Shown here piece after piece: positions 44,661-54,712 of a stretch of 64,000 bases of DNA (position 1 is its first letter; every line of letters begins with the position of its first letter). Position numbers and translations under genes: made by a program. Below the pieces are notes generated by a model. The model was not told the origin of the DNA, ran no database searches, and saw only the letters and a list, made by a program, of their open reading frames with translations. Where the stretch lies: assembly GCA_945881735.1 (NCBI GenBank), contig CAMCVF010000009.1, positions 32,985 to 96,984 of the forward strand, given 5' to 3'. The DNA comes from Methylotenera oryzisoli. Lineage in GTDB: Bacteria; Pseudomonadota; Gammaproteobacteria; Burkholderiales; Methylophilaceae.

Positions 44661-45785
44661 CTAGCGGCTATTGGTTACTTGGTGAATGGCAGCGAGATAT
44701 TTTTCGATAACAATTTTTTCATCAAACTGGCGCTCCACTTTTGCGCGGCTTGCTTGGCCCATAGCGCGATGTACCTCATATGAATTTTCCAGCATCAACG
44801 ACATTTTGTCTGCTAAATCTTTTGCACTACGCGCCTGGCACAGGTATCCGTTAACGCCATGCTCAACAACCTCTCGGCATCCCGGCACATCGGTTGCAAT
44901 CAGTGGTCGGCCCATGGCGGCGGCCTCTAGCAGTGCTCTTGGTGTGCCTTCGCGGTAAGAGGGCAATACAACACAATGCACCTCTTCGATATGCGGGCGT
45001 ACATCCCTGGCTACCCCAAGATAACGAATACCGGCCTCCCTGGACCAAAGCTCAACTTCGGCCAGTGAGATGGCTTCTGGATTTAATACGTCCACAAAAC
45101 CCAACAGACAAAACTCGGCCTGCGGATACAGGTGACGAATACTTCTGGCGGCATCAATATATTCGCCCACCCCTTTATCCCAAAGCATGCGCGCAACTAA
45201 GAGAAAGCGAAAGGGGGTTGGCCCTAGCGGAAAGGGTGCCGGACAAAAATGCTTGAGATTAATTCCGGAGCCTGGCAACAGGTCGGTTATGCAAGCTTGC
45301 ACGCATGCTGAATCAATAAATAATTGACGGTCATCCTCGTTTTGAAAAAACACCTTTGCCGACTTGTATAACCCGACCCGATAAAGCAATTTAACGAGTG
45401 TGGTCACCAAGCTTTGTTTGATGAACGTGGCCCCCAGGCCCGAGATATTATTGATAACCGGTATGCCCAAGACTTTGGCAGCAAGTGAACCATAAATGTT
45501 CGGCTTGATGGTGTAGCCCAGATAAGCAACCGGCTTCTCGCGCCTGAGCAGCAATAGCATACGTAGAAAAAGTGCCAAATCTTTAATTGGATTGGTACCG
45601 CGGTTATCCATCGGCACCACCTCGTGCCGAATGCCGAAAGCCGCTAGGTCCTGAGCATACTCATCATAGGGCGAGACCGCCACCACCTCATAGCCTGCGG
45701 CCTGAATTGACTGCATTAACCCAACCCGAAAATTCACCAGGTTCCAAGCCGTGTTGATTGCGATAATGACCTTGGGCTGCATCAA
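44661..45785 (-). CDS. GT4-family glycosyltransferase (PglA/WbpX-like)
   Basis: 374 residues with the GT-B fold. The N-terminal domain carries NTAWNLVNFRVGLMQ, YLGYTIKPNIYGSLAAK and NNISGLGATF, typical of PglA-like transferases. The C-terminal domain has LLVARMLWDKGVGEYIDAA and the donor motif SYREGTPRALLEAAAMG. It probably adds an N-acetylhexosamine to the lipid-linked intermediate; donor and linkage cannot be read. It overlaps the EpsG-like gene by 4 bases. Confidence 0.85.
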   Translation of the reverse strand: MMQPKVIIAINTAWNLVNFRVGLMQSIQAAGYEVVAVSPYDEYAQDLAAFGIRHEVVPMDNRGTNPIKDLALFLRMLLLLRREKPVAYLGYTIKPNIYGSLAAKVLGIPVINNISGLGATFIKQSLVTTLVKLLYRVGLYKSAKVFFQNEDDRQLFIDSACVQACITDLLPGSGINLKHFCPAPFPLGPTPFRFLLVARMLWDKGVGEYIDAARSIRHLYPQAEFCLLGFVDVLNPEAISLAEVELWSREAGIRYLGVARDVRPHIEEVHCVVLPSYREGTPRALLEAAAMGRPLIATDVPGCREVVEHGVNGYLCQARSAKDLADKMSLMLENSYEVHRAMGQASRAKVERQFDEKIVIEKYLAAIHQVTNSR

Positions 45786-46834
45786 TTTACAAGCGGATAA
45801 AACTGATAGGGAATCCAGTATTTTGAATGGGTGGCGAAATTCAGCCAGACAAACAGCACCGCGGCATAATACGCCACCACGAGAAAACTAATGGCCTTTT
45901 GGTGCTGGCCCCTCGCCACCGCGTCGGGCAATCGAGAAAACACATACAGCTGGATTGGAATGAAATAAAGCGCCACTCGATCAACCGCCGTGGATGAAGG
46001 TGAAACGGCAAGCAGCAGGATGAACACCAACGCCATCACAGACATCCAGGTCCATAGGGCTTTTTCTTCTGGTTGCAGATTAAAATTTCGGCGGTAACAC
46101 AGAAACAGCAAAGCCGGCACCGCATTCATCATCACGCGAATCAGGGCACCCTCAGAGTTATACTCGGCTACAATATAACCTTTAACTAGGCTATCGGCAG
46201 ACTCAGCCAATAAGAGGAGATACATTAAGACCATTGTGCCGCCCACCCAAAGCGCCGTAAAAATAGACTTGCGCAGCATGTTGGTCATGATGGAAATCGG
46301 CAGCAGAATCACCGCGGATTTATGGAATAGTGCCGCAATGCCAATCAGCAAAACAAACTTGAGGGTTTTTCTTTGTGCGAGGGCAATCAATCCTAGCATC
46401 ACGATCCCGATTGCAACACCCTGTCGCGAGTAACCCATTGCCACCACAATCACTAGATAAGGTACTGCAACTAAAAGTGCGAGCATCGGGCGCGGCTGAT
46501 TGCGACAGAACGCAATCAACCCATACGAAAATACCGCCCCGTAAATCAGATTAGTGCCAAATACCCCCCAATCCTGTTGGCTGGATATCCAGTTGAGTAA
46601 GCCATGAGCTGGGTCACCTCTGCTCAGAGCTTCAGATAGTGAAAGATAAAAAATATCGTAATAATGCCTAAGATAATTACCCCAGTCACCACCGACCTCA
46701 AATCGGTAACCGATCAAGAGAGTCAAGATGATCCAAAGCGCAATCCAGCCGCCATTGATACGCCGCATCTTACTGCTGCCTTCAAACAAGGCTGCACCAG
46801 CCGACAATATGAACATAATCCAGTAGGTGATCAT
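45782..46834 (-). CDS. EpsG-family polysaccharide polymerase-like membrane protein
   Basis: 350 residues with about 9-10 hydrophobic segments and few other features. RFEVGGDWGNYLRHY near the N-terminus is the conserved EpsG/Wzy-like motif, and GYSRQGVAIGIVMLGLIAL follows. Such proteins polymerise or transfer oligosaccharide repeats at the periplasmic face. With the flippase gene at 53255 it would form a Wzx/Wzy-type pathway. A separate ligase/polymerase-like gene lies at 61714. Confidence 0.8.
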   Translation of the reverse strand: MITYWIMFILSAGAALFEGSSKMRRINGGWIALWIILTLLIGYRFEVGGDWGNYLRHYYDIFYLSLSEALSRGDPAHGLLNWISSQQDWGVFGTNLIYGAVFSYGLIAFCRNQPRPMLALLVAVPYLVIVVAMGYSRQGVAIGIVMLGLIALAQRKTLKFVLLIGIAALFHKSAVILLPISIMTNMLRKSIFTALWVGGTMVLMYLLLLAESADSLVKGYIVAEYNSEGALIRVMMNAVPALLFLCYRRNFNLQPEEKALWTWMSVMALVFILLLAVSPSSTAVDRVALYFIPIQLYVFSRLPDAVARGQHQKAISFLVVAYYAAVLFVWLNFATHSKYWIPYQFYPLVN

Positions 46835-46979
46835 AATTAGGAGTCTAGCCGAGCTAGCTTAGAGTCTCGATAGGCATAAAGACTAAGTCTGAATATGTTA
46901 TTAAATGCGAATTTATGATGGCTTGCTCAAAACTTGGCGCGCTAAAAAATACCTGCCAACTTTGAATAAGTATCATAAC

Positions 46980-48074
46980 CTAGAACTTTTGCTCGGCAGC
47001 TATATTTTTGATCAAAGTTGCTAACCTTGGCCCCGTGACCTGTAATGAATATTCACTTTCTATTTTTTTTCGACCGGCTTGACCCATGCGCCGGCTCAGG
47101 GCTTTGTCGCTTAAAAGTGCATTTAACCCCTGTATCCAATCGGTATGCGTTTTAGCTAAATATCCATTTAAACCTTGTTCAATGATTTCAGAATTCACCC
47201 CAACAGGCGATGCTAGGACTGGCAGTCCACTTGCCATGTACTGAATTAGCTTGAGGCCACATTTGCCATGCTCCCAGGGTTCATCGGAGAGCGGCATGAT
47301 TCCCACATCAAATCGATTGAGCTCTTGTACTTCAGTAGATTCGTTCCATGGTAATACTTCAATAGGTACGTTTGGAAGATCGATCGCCCCCGAGCCAATT
47401 AGCCGCACAATGGCCCTACCTTTTGCACATACATCAGCTAAGGCAGGGGCAATCGCTTGCAGGTATTTGGCTGTTGAAGGAGAGCCGATCCAGCCGATGA
47501 TGAAAGGCGAATCCGACGCTAATCTTAAATATGGTATTGTATAGCGTTCTAGATCGATGACAGTTGGGATGATCTCGATCCTAGTGGCACCTGCGCCTTT
47601 GCTATAGTTAGCTAGATAGGCATTACCCACTACAACTAGATGCGCGCCACGCATTACATGGGTAATTTTTTTGCCAAGTAGGTAACGTACCCATGTGCTA
47701 CGGTGCTGGTCGTATTGATGAAAAAGTGCATCATCGTAATCAAGCACATAGGGCACGCCAAGCAAACGCAACCAATACTCAGGTAATGCTGGAAAATAAG
47801 GAATGCATTCTTTCTCAATCACTACCAGGTCAAAATGACGCGCAGTTATCAAGGCCGACACTCTATAAAAAAAAGCCCGCAAAATATCCATTACATGTCC
47901 ACGACCAGATCGGTAGCGATTGCCTAGGTAAGCTTCGTCAAAAAATGGACTAATCTTACAATCAATCCCCTCCTGTTCGAGCCAAGGGATATATTGAAAG
48001 GTCCGGTAGCGGCTGCTCGCACCGTTACGTGCGTATTTTGTCAGAAACAATACGCTTGGTCGAAGCAGACTCAT
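46980..48074 (-). CDS. GT4-family glycosyltransferase
   Basis: 364 residues, GT-B fold. Recognisable parts are the N-terminal TKYARNGASSRYRTFQYIPWLEQ, a central DYDDALFHQYD segment and FIIGWIGSPSTAKYL. The C-terminal nucleotide-binding domain has MASGLPVLASPVGVNSEIIEQGLNGYLA. Acceptor and donor are unknown. It overlaps the next upstream glycosyltransferase gene by 4 bases. Its composition is AT-richer than that of the genes at 53-55 kb, adding to the mosaic pattern. Confidence 0.85.
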   Translation of the reverse strand: MSLLRPSVLFLTKYARNGASSRYRTFQYIPWLEQEGIDCKISPFFDEAYLGNRYRSGRGHVMDILRAFFYRVSALITARHFDLVVIEKECIPYFPALPEYWLRLLGVPYVLDYDDALFHQYDQHRSTWVRYLLGKKITHVMRGAHLVVVGNAYLANYSKGAGATRIEIIPTVIDLERYTIPYLRLASDSPFIIGWIGSPSTAKYLQAIAPALADVCAKGRAIVRLIGSGAIDLPNVPIEVLPWNESTEVQELNRFDVGIMPLSDEPWEHGKCGLKLIQYMASGLPVLASPVGVNSEIIEQGLNGYLAKTHTDWIQGLNALLSDKALSRRMGQAGRKKIESEYSLQVTGPRLATLIKNIAAEQKF

Positions 48075-49285
48075 AACTTCGCGGCGCCTAACTCATGATA
48101 AATCTGCCCGTAAGATTTCACAGCGAATTCCAGCGAAAAAAATCGTATCGCGACTTGACGACAGCGTGTCTTTATATCGGGCTCATTAACGAGTTGCAGC
48201 AGACGATTAATTGCCTCGCGCATTGCAAATTCGTCAAAATTATTTACTACGAGACCAACCTGCTGGCTTTGTAGAATGGTATCCATGTCACCCACACCGA
48301 TATTCGAAAGACAGGGTATGCCACAACCCAGGAATTCGCCAAGCTTGGTAGGGGCTGTAGCCTTTTTTGAGTAAGCAGGCTTGTAGAAGAAAATGCCGGC
48401 ATCCATCTGCCCCATGGCACGAGAAACCCCAGCATGGTCGGCCGTTTCAATATGTACGGATTCTGGATCGATATTTTGGATTTGCATGCGATCCCGGATG
48501 TAGTCGTGTCCGCCACGGTTGAAAATATGCAGGCGAGCGTCCGGCAAATGCTCCCGCAGTAATTTGAAACAGCGCAAGGTTTCATCGAATAGATACCAGA
48601 CGCCCACCGAACCCACATAGCCCAATGTGAAGGGTCGGTCAGTCGGCAGACCCGATGGGTTGCCCTCAGTTGGTTTAAACACTTCTAGATCGGCACAGGT
48701 GGTGATAACTTCAAAGTGGGGCATGCGCCCTTGAAGGTAGGGAAACGTGCGCATCTCGTCAACTGCCGCCTGGGTCAGCGACACCACGCAATCTGCATTC
48801 AACATAAATCGTCGTTCGAACCATTTGGCTACCCGATACAAGCTTCCGCCACTGGGCCACAACCCACCATCCACTCGCTCGTCTGCCCAGAAGCCACGCA
48901 TGTCAAAAATATACTTAAGACCAAACAGCTTTTTTAGCACGAGTGCGATGACCGAAGGCACATAGCTGCGCGCATGCACAATCTCCAACCTGTGACGACG
49001 AACCAGGCGTAAACCGGCAAAGGTTCCGGCCAAAATATCCCAAGCGGTTGCCAAGCCAGAGGGCCGCTTGTGGTAGCGAAGCGGATGCCAATCAATACCT
49101 GCCGATTTGATTCGGCGGGCAACTTCCTCACGCTGTTTAATGTGTGCCCAATCTTCTGCACGTTCAAAACTAATTAAATGAATACGGTGCTTGGTTGCCA
49201 GGCGTTCCTGATAGGCCAGAACTTGTGACTGACCCAAGGGCTCGAGCATCCCACTGTATGAGATATAAAGTATGCCGCCGCTCAT
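48071..49285 (-). CDS. GT4-family glycosyltransferase
   Basis: 404 residues from the preferred ATG at 49285. The frame extends to 49420, but the family opening GGILYISYSGMLEPLGQSQ directly follows the 49285 ATG. GLKYIFDMRGFWADERVDGG in the middle and TLGYVGSVGVWYLFDE with FLGCGIPCLSNIGVGDMD in the C-terminal half indicate a GT-B retaining transferase. It lies 58 bases downstream of the ATP-grasp gene. Confidence 0.85.
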   Translation of the reverse strand: MSGGILYISYSGMLEPLGQSQVLAYQERLATKHRIHLISFERAEDWAHIKQREEVARRIKSAGIDWHPLRYHKRPSGLATAWDILAGTFAGLRLVRRHRLEIVHARSYVPSVIALVLKKLFGLKYIFDMRGFWADERVDGGLWPSGGSLYRVAKWFERRFMLNADCVVSLTQAAVDEMRTFPYLQGRMPHFEVITTCADLEVFKPTEGNPSGLPTDRPFTLGYVGSVGVWYLFDETLRCFKLLREHLPDARLHIFNRGGHDYIRDRMQIQNIDPESVHIETADHAGVSRAMGQMDAGIFFYKPAYSKKATAPTKLGEFLGCGIPCLSNIGVGDMDTILQSQQVGLVVNNFDEFAMREAINRLLQLVNEPDIKTRCRQVAIRFFSLEFAVKSYGQIYHELGAAKL

Positions 49286-49343
49286 ACAGGATTCACTCGG
49301 CAACCATTTACATTCAAAAAGATTTTCTGTTGCCTCATATGGC

Positions 49344-50234
49344 TTATTTTGGTTGCGCCAAATCAGAAATAAGCATATCCATGAACATGCGGTCGGCCTC
49401 TTTGTTCTCAAATCGGCCATGTGCGTTTTCCGGAACGCTTGTCAGTTCACCCAGATAAACGCGCTTACCAATGATGTACGTGTCCACCCTGATGAACTCA
49501 AAATAGCCGGCAATACGCCGTACAAGTTCAAGCGCACGACCAAGCACTTCGGGTTGGGGTTCTACCTCTGCAAGCGGTTTGTTATATTGGAATGGCAGTG
49601 GTTGCCAGTCCACTGTGTAGAGCCTGCGCTTATGGGTTGTGTGTCTATCGACATCGACCTGAATCAGTCGGGGTTCCCCCCGATAACAAAATATCTTGTA
49701 ATCACGAACCTCATTTTTCCCTGCTACGACCTCCTCACAGATTACGGAGGGCTCCAAAAGCCTGTAGTTACGCTCGCGGCCTATGTCATCATAAAGATTC
49801 CTGTTGAACCAAGCTCGCACACGATCGAGCTGTTCCAATGAAAGTGATGACTTGCCGGCATCAATGAAGATGCAACCCGATAAATGTGCCGGCTTCAAAA
49901 TACAAACATCCGGGAGATCGGCCTTCATGAATGACCCAAAATCTTTGAATTTAGCCAGTGTCCGGGGCGCAAGCTCTTCCTGAAAAATACCACGATAGAA
50001 AATCTTGACTAGATCCTTGTCTGAAACGCACTGCCGTAATGGGCGCTCCATCTCAACAGAAGTTTTGAGGTAGAAAAGGAAATCATTGAACAGACCGCTT
50101 TTCCGTGATGGAAGACGATGATGCGCAATCCAGAAGTACGCCAGAGCAACGATGCGATCGAAAGCCCTCCAAGGGGGAAGCTTGAGTAAAATTTTTCGAA
50201 TAGCTTTCTTAATTTTCATCGTATTTCGTTTCAT
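49344..50234 (-). CDS. TupA-like ATP-grasp protein
   Basis: 296 residues resembling the ATP-grasp TupA family found in polysaccharide clusters. Supporting segments are GSFMKADLPDVCILKPAHLSG, then YRLLEPSVICEEVV and VRDYKIFCYRGEPRLIQVDVDRHT, and the metal-binding FIRVDTYIIGKRVYLGELTSVPENAHGRFE. ATP-grasp enzymes make amide or thioester bonds, so it may attach an amino acid or similar group to a sugar; for TupA itself this is an analogy with teichuronopeptide synthesis. It overlaps the neighbouring GT4 gene. ATG at 50219 is an alternative start. Confidence 0.75.
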   Translation of the reverse strand: MKRNTMKIKKAIRKILLKLPPWRAFDRIVALAYFWIAHHRLPSRKSGLFNDFLFYLKTSVEMERPLRQCVSDKDLVKIFYRGIFQEELAPRTLAKFKDFGSFMKADLPDVCILKPAHLSGCIFIDAGKSSLSLEQLDRVRAWFNRNLYDDIGRERNYRLLEPSVICEEVVAGKNEVRDYKIFCYRGEPRLIQVDVDRHTTHKRRLYTVDWQPLPFQYNKPLAEVEPQPEVLGRALELVRRIAGYFEFIRVDTYIIGKRVYLGELTSVPENAHGRFENKEADRMFMDMLISDLAQPK

Positions 50235-51336
50235 GGCCTGGGAACATAAGCCTTAGGTACTGCGCAGCAATGAGGCTTAAGCCGAAGTCGGCAGCTCGCC
50301 GCTTGAGGGATTCTTTGTCATGCTGGCCCAAAAGAGCCTCTTCGATGGCCTGCGCTAAAGCTTCGACATCGCCCACTGCCACCAGGTGACCATACTTTCC
50401 ACCTTCAAGTATCTCGCCTGGGCCATGCGGACAGTCCGTGCTAACTACCGGGACACCACAGTCCAGTGCCTCGACGATAACGTTCCCGAAACCCTCCCAC
50501 TTGGATGAGAGCACGAACAGATCAGCTGCCTCGAAGTAGGGACGGGTGTCGGTGACGAAACCAGGAAGATGAACACGTCCCTGCAGCCCTAGATTGTCAA
50601 TCAATCTTTCCATACTCCGCCGCTGATCTCCCTCACCAAGGATCAGCAAATGCACACCTCGCTTTCGCGGAATTAATGCGAATGACTTGATCAATGTGGC
50701 TTGGTCTTTCTGAAGTTTGAGATTACCAACTGAAAGAATCAATTTTTCGCAGCCAGGTATTGGGGGGGGCGCTTGTGCGGGTACTAATGCCTGATCACCG
50801 AGCGCCGCAGGGTTGTAGACGACCTCAAATTGACGGCGCGGTATCCGCGACAGCCTTGCCAAGTCATCAGCAACACCAGTCGACACGGCGAGACGGACAT
50901 CTGCGAGGCGATAGGCCAGTCCAGTGGTGATAGACAATCCTATTCTGCGAATCCAGTTTCTAGCCTGCGGACTCTTGGAGAGCGCGACATGGTCACTAAC
51001 AATAATGCGGCCTTTGTAGCCGGCAACTTTGGCGGCAATTATTGCGATGACGGTCAACGGCCACATTGCCACAAGCAACACTTCAGGCTGCCGTTCTAGC
51101 ACATAATCGATTAGTGGTCGGAAAGCGGTCATGATCCTGCTCGCGCCCAGATCAATCACATTTGCCGTGCGAGGAAGGGCTGAAAGCAAATCCCCAGACG
51201 CGCGCATGAGAACGAACTCGACCTCATGGCCTTGTGCAATAAACTCACGCGCAAGATAAATACGCATGCGCTCAACGCCACCACCCCGCAGATCAGGCAG
51301 GACTATGGCTATTCTCCTTGCGTTACGCGTCATCAC
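50209..51336 (-). CDS. GT4-family glycosyltransferase
   Basis: 375 residues, GT-B fold. RIAIVLPDLRGGGVERMRIYLA opens the protein. LILSVGNLKLQKDQATLIKSFA marks the linker to the C-terminal domain, and LSSKWEGFGNVIVEALDCGVPVVSTDCPHGPGEIL is the donor-binding EX7E-type motif. It overlaps the fusion gene by 4 bases and the ATP-grasp gene by 26 bases, showing tight operon packing. Sugar specificity unknown. Confidence 0.87.
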   Translation of the reverse strand: MMTRNARRIAIVLPDLRGGGVERMRIYLAREFIAQGHEVEFVLMRASGDLLSALPRTANVIDLGASRIMTAFRPLIDYVLERQPEVLLVAMWPLTVIAIIAAKVAGYKGRIIVSDHVALSKSPQARNWIRRIGLSITTGLAYRLADVRLAVSTGVADDLARLSRIPRRQFEVVYNPAALGDQALVPAQAPPPIPGCEKLILSVGNLKLQKDQATLIKSFALIPRKRGVHLLILGEGDQRRSMERLIDNLGLQGRVHLPGFVTDTRPYFEAADLFVLSSKWEGFGNVIVEALDCGVPVVSTDCPHGPGEILEGGKYGHLVAVGDVEALAQAIEEALLGQHDKESLKRRAADFGLSLIAAQYLRLMFPGHETKYDEN

Positions 51337-53267
51337 TTGGACTCATTCAACGCGAGGCAATTGTTGCCATCGAGCCGTTCGACCAAAAATCCCTTCGACC
51401 GGAAAATTGCTGACAGGCGTTCATTTCCCCAGTCCTCGAAAATAACCGCGCGGACACGTTTCAAGGCATCCCCGGCACCAACCAACGCGAGTTCCTCGGC
51501 GCCTTCCAGATCCATCTTCATCAATGATATGTCGTCGACTTCGGCAAGAATGTCGGCGATAGTGGTGGTTTCTACGCGAACTTCCGCGCCACCTTCAACG
51601 ACCCCGGATGTTATGCTGGCCTGACCGTGCTGTCCGCCCATCACGCGGGCGATGACGTGCTTCCCGCTGGAATCGGCAAGGGCCTTCTGAACGACGCTTA
51701 CATTTCCGAGATGATTCATGGAGATGTGACGCCGGAGGATGTCGGCCGTCTCGGGCATCATTTCGACTGCGATCACCCTCCCTTTTTCACCCACCAGACG
51801 TCCAGCCAGCAGTGTATAAACGCCGATATTTGCGCCGGCATCGATAAAGATGCCGTCTTCGGGCAAGTATTTCTGGATAGTAGTCAGGACAGTGTGCTCC
51901 CGAGAAGGTAGCACGTGCCAAAGATCGTCCGTGTGGTGGCGCAGCATGAAGTTGCCTATCACCTTTACTTGGACGATTGCATCCCACAAAAGGACTGGGT
52001 CTTGCCAACGCCCCAGTTTTTGAAGACTGGTCAGGGGGCTCGCTATGGCTGAGGCAAACAAAACGAACTGGTCGTGCAGAGATCTGCCACGAACATGGAC
52101 CAAAATGCTTCGCCATCGAAACACGCGCATGTTGTAATCCCAGCAGTACCCGAGCGTTTTCCTTACTGGCTTAGGTAATGCTCTAATATATGCTCGTAAT
52201 ACCATTAGAAACTTTTCTTTATTGGTTTTTAGATAGGAAATAGAAATTCGTTTCCAGCGCCGAGCATATTGAACGCCACGCTTGGGCAAAATGGCCAAGG
52301 CCAGACATCGGGGGGTGCGGCAAAAACATCCAACTATGAGTTGAAGTGGGATAATCAAGCTTGCAAGACCGGGGGAAGATTTCACGGCTTTTTTAAAATG
52401 GTACCAGGCCTCGGCCAAGTCCATGTTAGAATAGAAGTCCATCGCTAAATTTTTATGGCGAGATACTACAATTTTTTTGTAAGAGTTCCCCAAATAATCC
52501 TCATGCTTTGCAAGGGCAATAAATATGTCATCCGACCAAAGCCCTCTTCTGGAACCAAGGCTACCGGAAACTTTACGTGCAAAGAAAAGTGGTTCGTCCA
52601 CGTAAACAAAACGTGCTTGACGTGCGAGCCTTAGGTGAATATCAAAATCTTCAGACTTTAAGAGTGCGTCAAATGGACCGGTTGCCTTCATTAGCGTCCT
52701 TGACAAGACCATTGTAGATGAAACTATGAACCCAATACCATAGGCTATTTTAAAGAAAACATCACCTCTCAAAGGTGGGATTTTTCGCACTTCGCTCACC
52801 CTCGTACACCCTTTGCCATATTCATCAATCCCAATAGCGTCACAATGCAGTACTGTTGCCTCGGCTGAGTGTAACCTTGACTCGCCAACCATGCGTTCGA
52901 TAAATTTCTCAGAATATTGATCATCAGAAGCAAGAAATGCTATCAACTCGCCTCTGGAAAGATCAAAACATTTATTGAGTGTGCGACAGATGCCTTGATT
53001 AGCATGCGTATCGACTTTCATAGAGATTGGGCTCTGTAAACTTAATCTTTTTAGGATCTCCAAGGTTCGATCGCTCGATCCATCGTCAATGACAATTAGC
53101 TCGATATTTTTGTAGGTTTGTGCCCAAACACTCCTTACCGCCTGTTCTACGAATTGCTGATGGTTATACGCCGGCATCAAAACCGACACTAGCGGAAGTT
53201 CTATTTGCTGCAAAGCGAAGTCGCTAAACAGGGTTTCTTTTAGAGTATGTACGTTCATAAACTCCAC
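51333..53267 (-). CDS. Fusion of GT2 glycosyltransferase and FkbM methyltransferase
   Basis: 644-residue two-domain protein. Residues about 25-255 are a GT2 (GT-A) domain with VSVLMPAYNHQQFVEQAVRS, VIDDGSSDRTLEIL and FLASDDQYSE as the DXD-like site. A basic, partly helical linker (about 260-440) follows. Residues about 445-640 are an FkbM-type methyltransferase with FIDAGANIGVYT at 474 and LMKMDLEGAEELAL near 582. It could transfer and then O-methylate a sugar. Composition differs along the gene: 60 bases from 52201 have 19 G+C, 60 bases from 51541 have 34. It overlaps the flippase gene by 13 bases. Confidence 0.88.
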   Translation of the reverse strand: MEFMNVHTLKETLFSDFALQQIELPLVSVLMPAYNHQQFVEQAVRSVWAQTYKNIELIVIDDGSSDRTLEILKRLSLQSPISMKVDTHANQGICRTLNKCFDLSRGELIAFLASDDQYSEKFIERMVGESRLHSAEATVLHCDAIGIDEYGKGCTRVSEVRKIPPLRGDVFFKIAYGIGFIVSSTMVLSRTLMKATGPFDALLKSEDFDIHLRLARQARFVYVDEPLFFARKVSGSLGSRRGLWSDDIFIALAKHEDYLGNSYKKIVVSRHKNLAMDFYSNMDLAEAWYHFKKAVKSSPGLASLIIPLQLIVGCFCRTPRCLALAILPKRGVQYARRWKRISISYLKTNKEKFLMVLRAYIRALPKPVRKTLGYCWDYNMRVFRWRSILVHVRGRSLHDQFVLFASAIASPLTSLQKLGRWQDPVLLWDAIVQVKVIGNFMLRHHTDDLWHVLPSREHTVLTTIQKYLPEDGIFIDAGANIGVYTLLAGRLVGEKGRVIAVEMMPETADILRRHISMNHLGNVSVVQKALADSSGKHVIARVMGGQHGQASITSGVVEGGAEVRVETTTIADILAEVDDISLMKMDLEGAEELALVGAGDALKRVRAVIFEDWGNERLSAIFRSKGFLVERLDGNNCLALNESK

Positions 53268-54712
53268 CTTTTGCGGATCCAGCCACGCGCATCAATTAAT
53301 TCATCCAGCCGCCTTAGGCTATAAAAACTTACCCCCACTGTTGCTAGGATTCCAACTACATACGACCATGCCGGCGCCAGTTCTGCAAGAATCAGGATCA
53401 GTCCCCCAACAACCAGCAGCGCCAGAATTTGCTGCCAATTTCGCCTGTCAGGTTTGTAGCCGATCAGTCGTGATGCCACAAATGCACCAACACTAAAAAG
53501 AACCAGGTAGGCAATCCAGAAGCCTATGCCGGCGATGACGAGTCCCCACTTCTGTATGCCGAAGGTAATCGTAGCTAGATAGGCAGCGTTCCACGTAAAT
53601 TGCGTTCCAATATAGACGCCGCCACGCCCCATGGCCAGCAGGATAAAACCAATTGGCCAGCTCGCGATCTTAAGAATGTCGCCGAGAACCTGCCAGCGCA
53701 GCACCTCCGACGCCGGTTCGAAGCTTGCTGCATAAAGCAGGTGGATAACCCAAGGGGCGAGGGTGATCATTGCGAGCAAGATCGGGCCTGCCAGCAGTAA
53801 TGCCATCTCGGTTTGTTCGTTGACAAGCTTCCAGACCTGCGGGTGATCCTTGATGATGGCCGTAAGGCGTGGGTAATAGTCGGTACCCATCGCCCCCAGC
53901 ACAAAGCCGATGTAGGTCATCGAGATGGCCCAGGCTGCTTGGAAATAGCCGCTGGCGTCTAACCCAAGTTCGCGCAGGATGATCGATCTTGTTACCAGTT
54001 GCGTCGCCAGGGTGAGCAAACTGGCTGTCATGAAAGGGATACCGAGCTTGAGCATGGCTTGCCATTGCTGGCTGATGGCAACCCAGTCATGTGGTGTCCG
54101 AGGTTTAGGGAGGCGCGCTGCGTAGCAAGAAGCAACAACGATGCTGACTAAGGGGACGGTAAGCACAAACCAGAGCACGCCAGCAACCCCAAGCCAATAC
54201 AACAGCAGGATGCCCACGAGTGCACCAAAAAATGCACTGATGATTTTAACGCGGGCCAGATCTCCAATACGGCGTAGGCCTTGTAGCAAGGCTGTTTGCG
54301 AGCCGGCTACAAGCATCAGAAGTACACCAAGCCCCAGCCAGCCGACATCTCTCGCATGGGCGACATCGCCGAAAACCCACTGCGCAACGGGCTCGCGTAA
54401 TAACCAAAGCACAATCATGCCGGCCAAGCCGAGGATCAGGTTTGATAGCCATAGTGTGCGGCGCACAATGGCCAAAGTGGTGGCTTCATCAGCCGAAGCA
54501 GCCAGTTGACGTACACCACTATTGCCAATACCACAGCCGGCCAAGGTAGCAGCCATACCCATGATGTTCTGATAAAGCCCCATTAAACCGACGCCAGCCG
54601 GCCCAAGAAGGACAGCCAAAAACTTCACCTTGATGATTCCTATGACGATATTGATGGCTGATGCGCTGCCGATGATAGCGCTGGAACGGAAGATCTGGCG
54701 GTGGGAAGTCAC
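53255..54712 (-). CDS. wzx: Wzx-type polysaccharide flippase
   Basis: 485-residue polytopic membrane protein of the MATE/MOP superfamily with about 12-14 helices. The N-terminal [39 protein letters not shown] is characteristic of O-antigen translocases (RfbX/WzxE type). It moves undecaprenyl-linked repeat units to the periplasm. It overlaps the FdtB-like gene by 4 bases and the fusion gene by 13. Its GC content is among the highest in the cluster. Confidence 0.9.
   Translation of the reverse strand: MTSHRQIFRSSAIIGSASAINIVIGIIKVKFLAVLLGPAGVGLMGLYQNIMGMAATLAGCGIGNSGVRQLAASADEATTLAIVRRTLWLSNLILGLAGMIVLWLLREPVAQWVFGDVAHARDVGWLGLGVLLMLVAGSQTALLQGLRRIGDLARVKIISAFFGALVGILLLYWLGVAGVLWFVLTVPLVSIVVASCYAARLPKPRTPHDWVAISQQWQAMLKLGIPFMTASLLTLATQLVTRSIILRELGLDASGYFQAAWAISMTYIGFVLGAMGTDYYPRLTAIIKDHPQVWKLVNEQTEMALLLAGPILLAMITLAPWVIHLLYAASFEPASEVLRWQVLGDILKIASWPIGFILLAMGRGGVYIGTQFTWNAAYLATITFGIQKWGLVIAGIGFWIAYLVLFSVGAFVASRLIGYKPDRRNWQQILALLVVGGLILILAELAPAWSYVVGILATVGVSFYSLRRLDELIDARGWIRKRWSL

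Noticed and set aside
51787..52116. 109-codon frame inside the GT2-FkbM fusion gene
   Set aside because: Same-strand shadow of the FkbM domain; the fusion frame has clear family motifs on both sides.
53670..54065. 131-codon frame inside the flippase gene
   Set aside because: Alternate-frame shadow in GC-rich sequence; rich in Arg, His and Pro with no membrane character, unlike the true frame.
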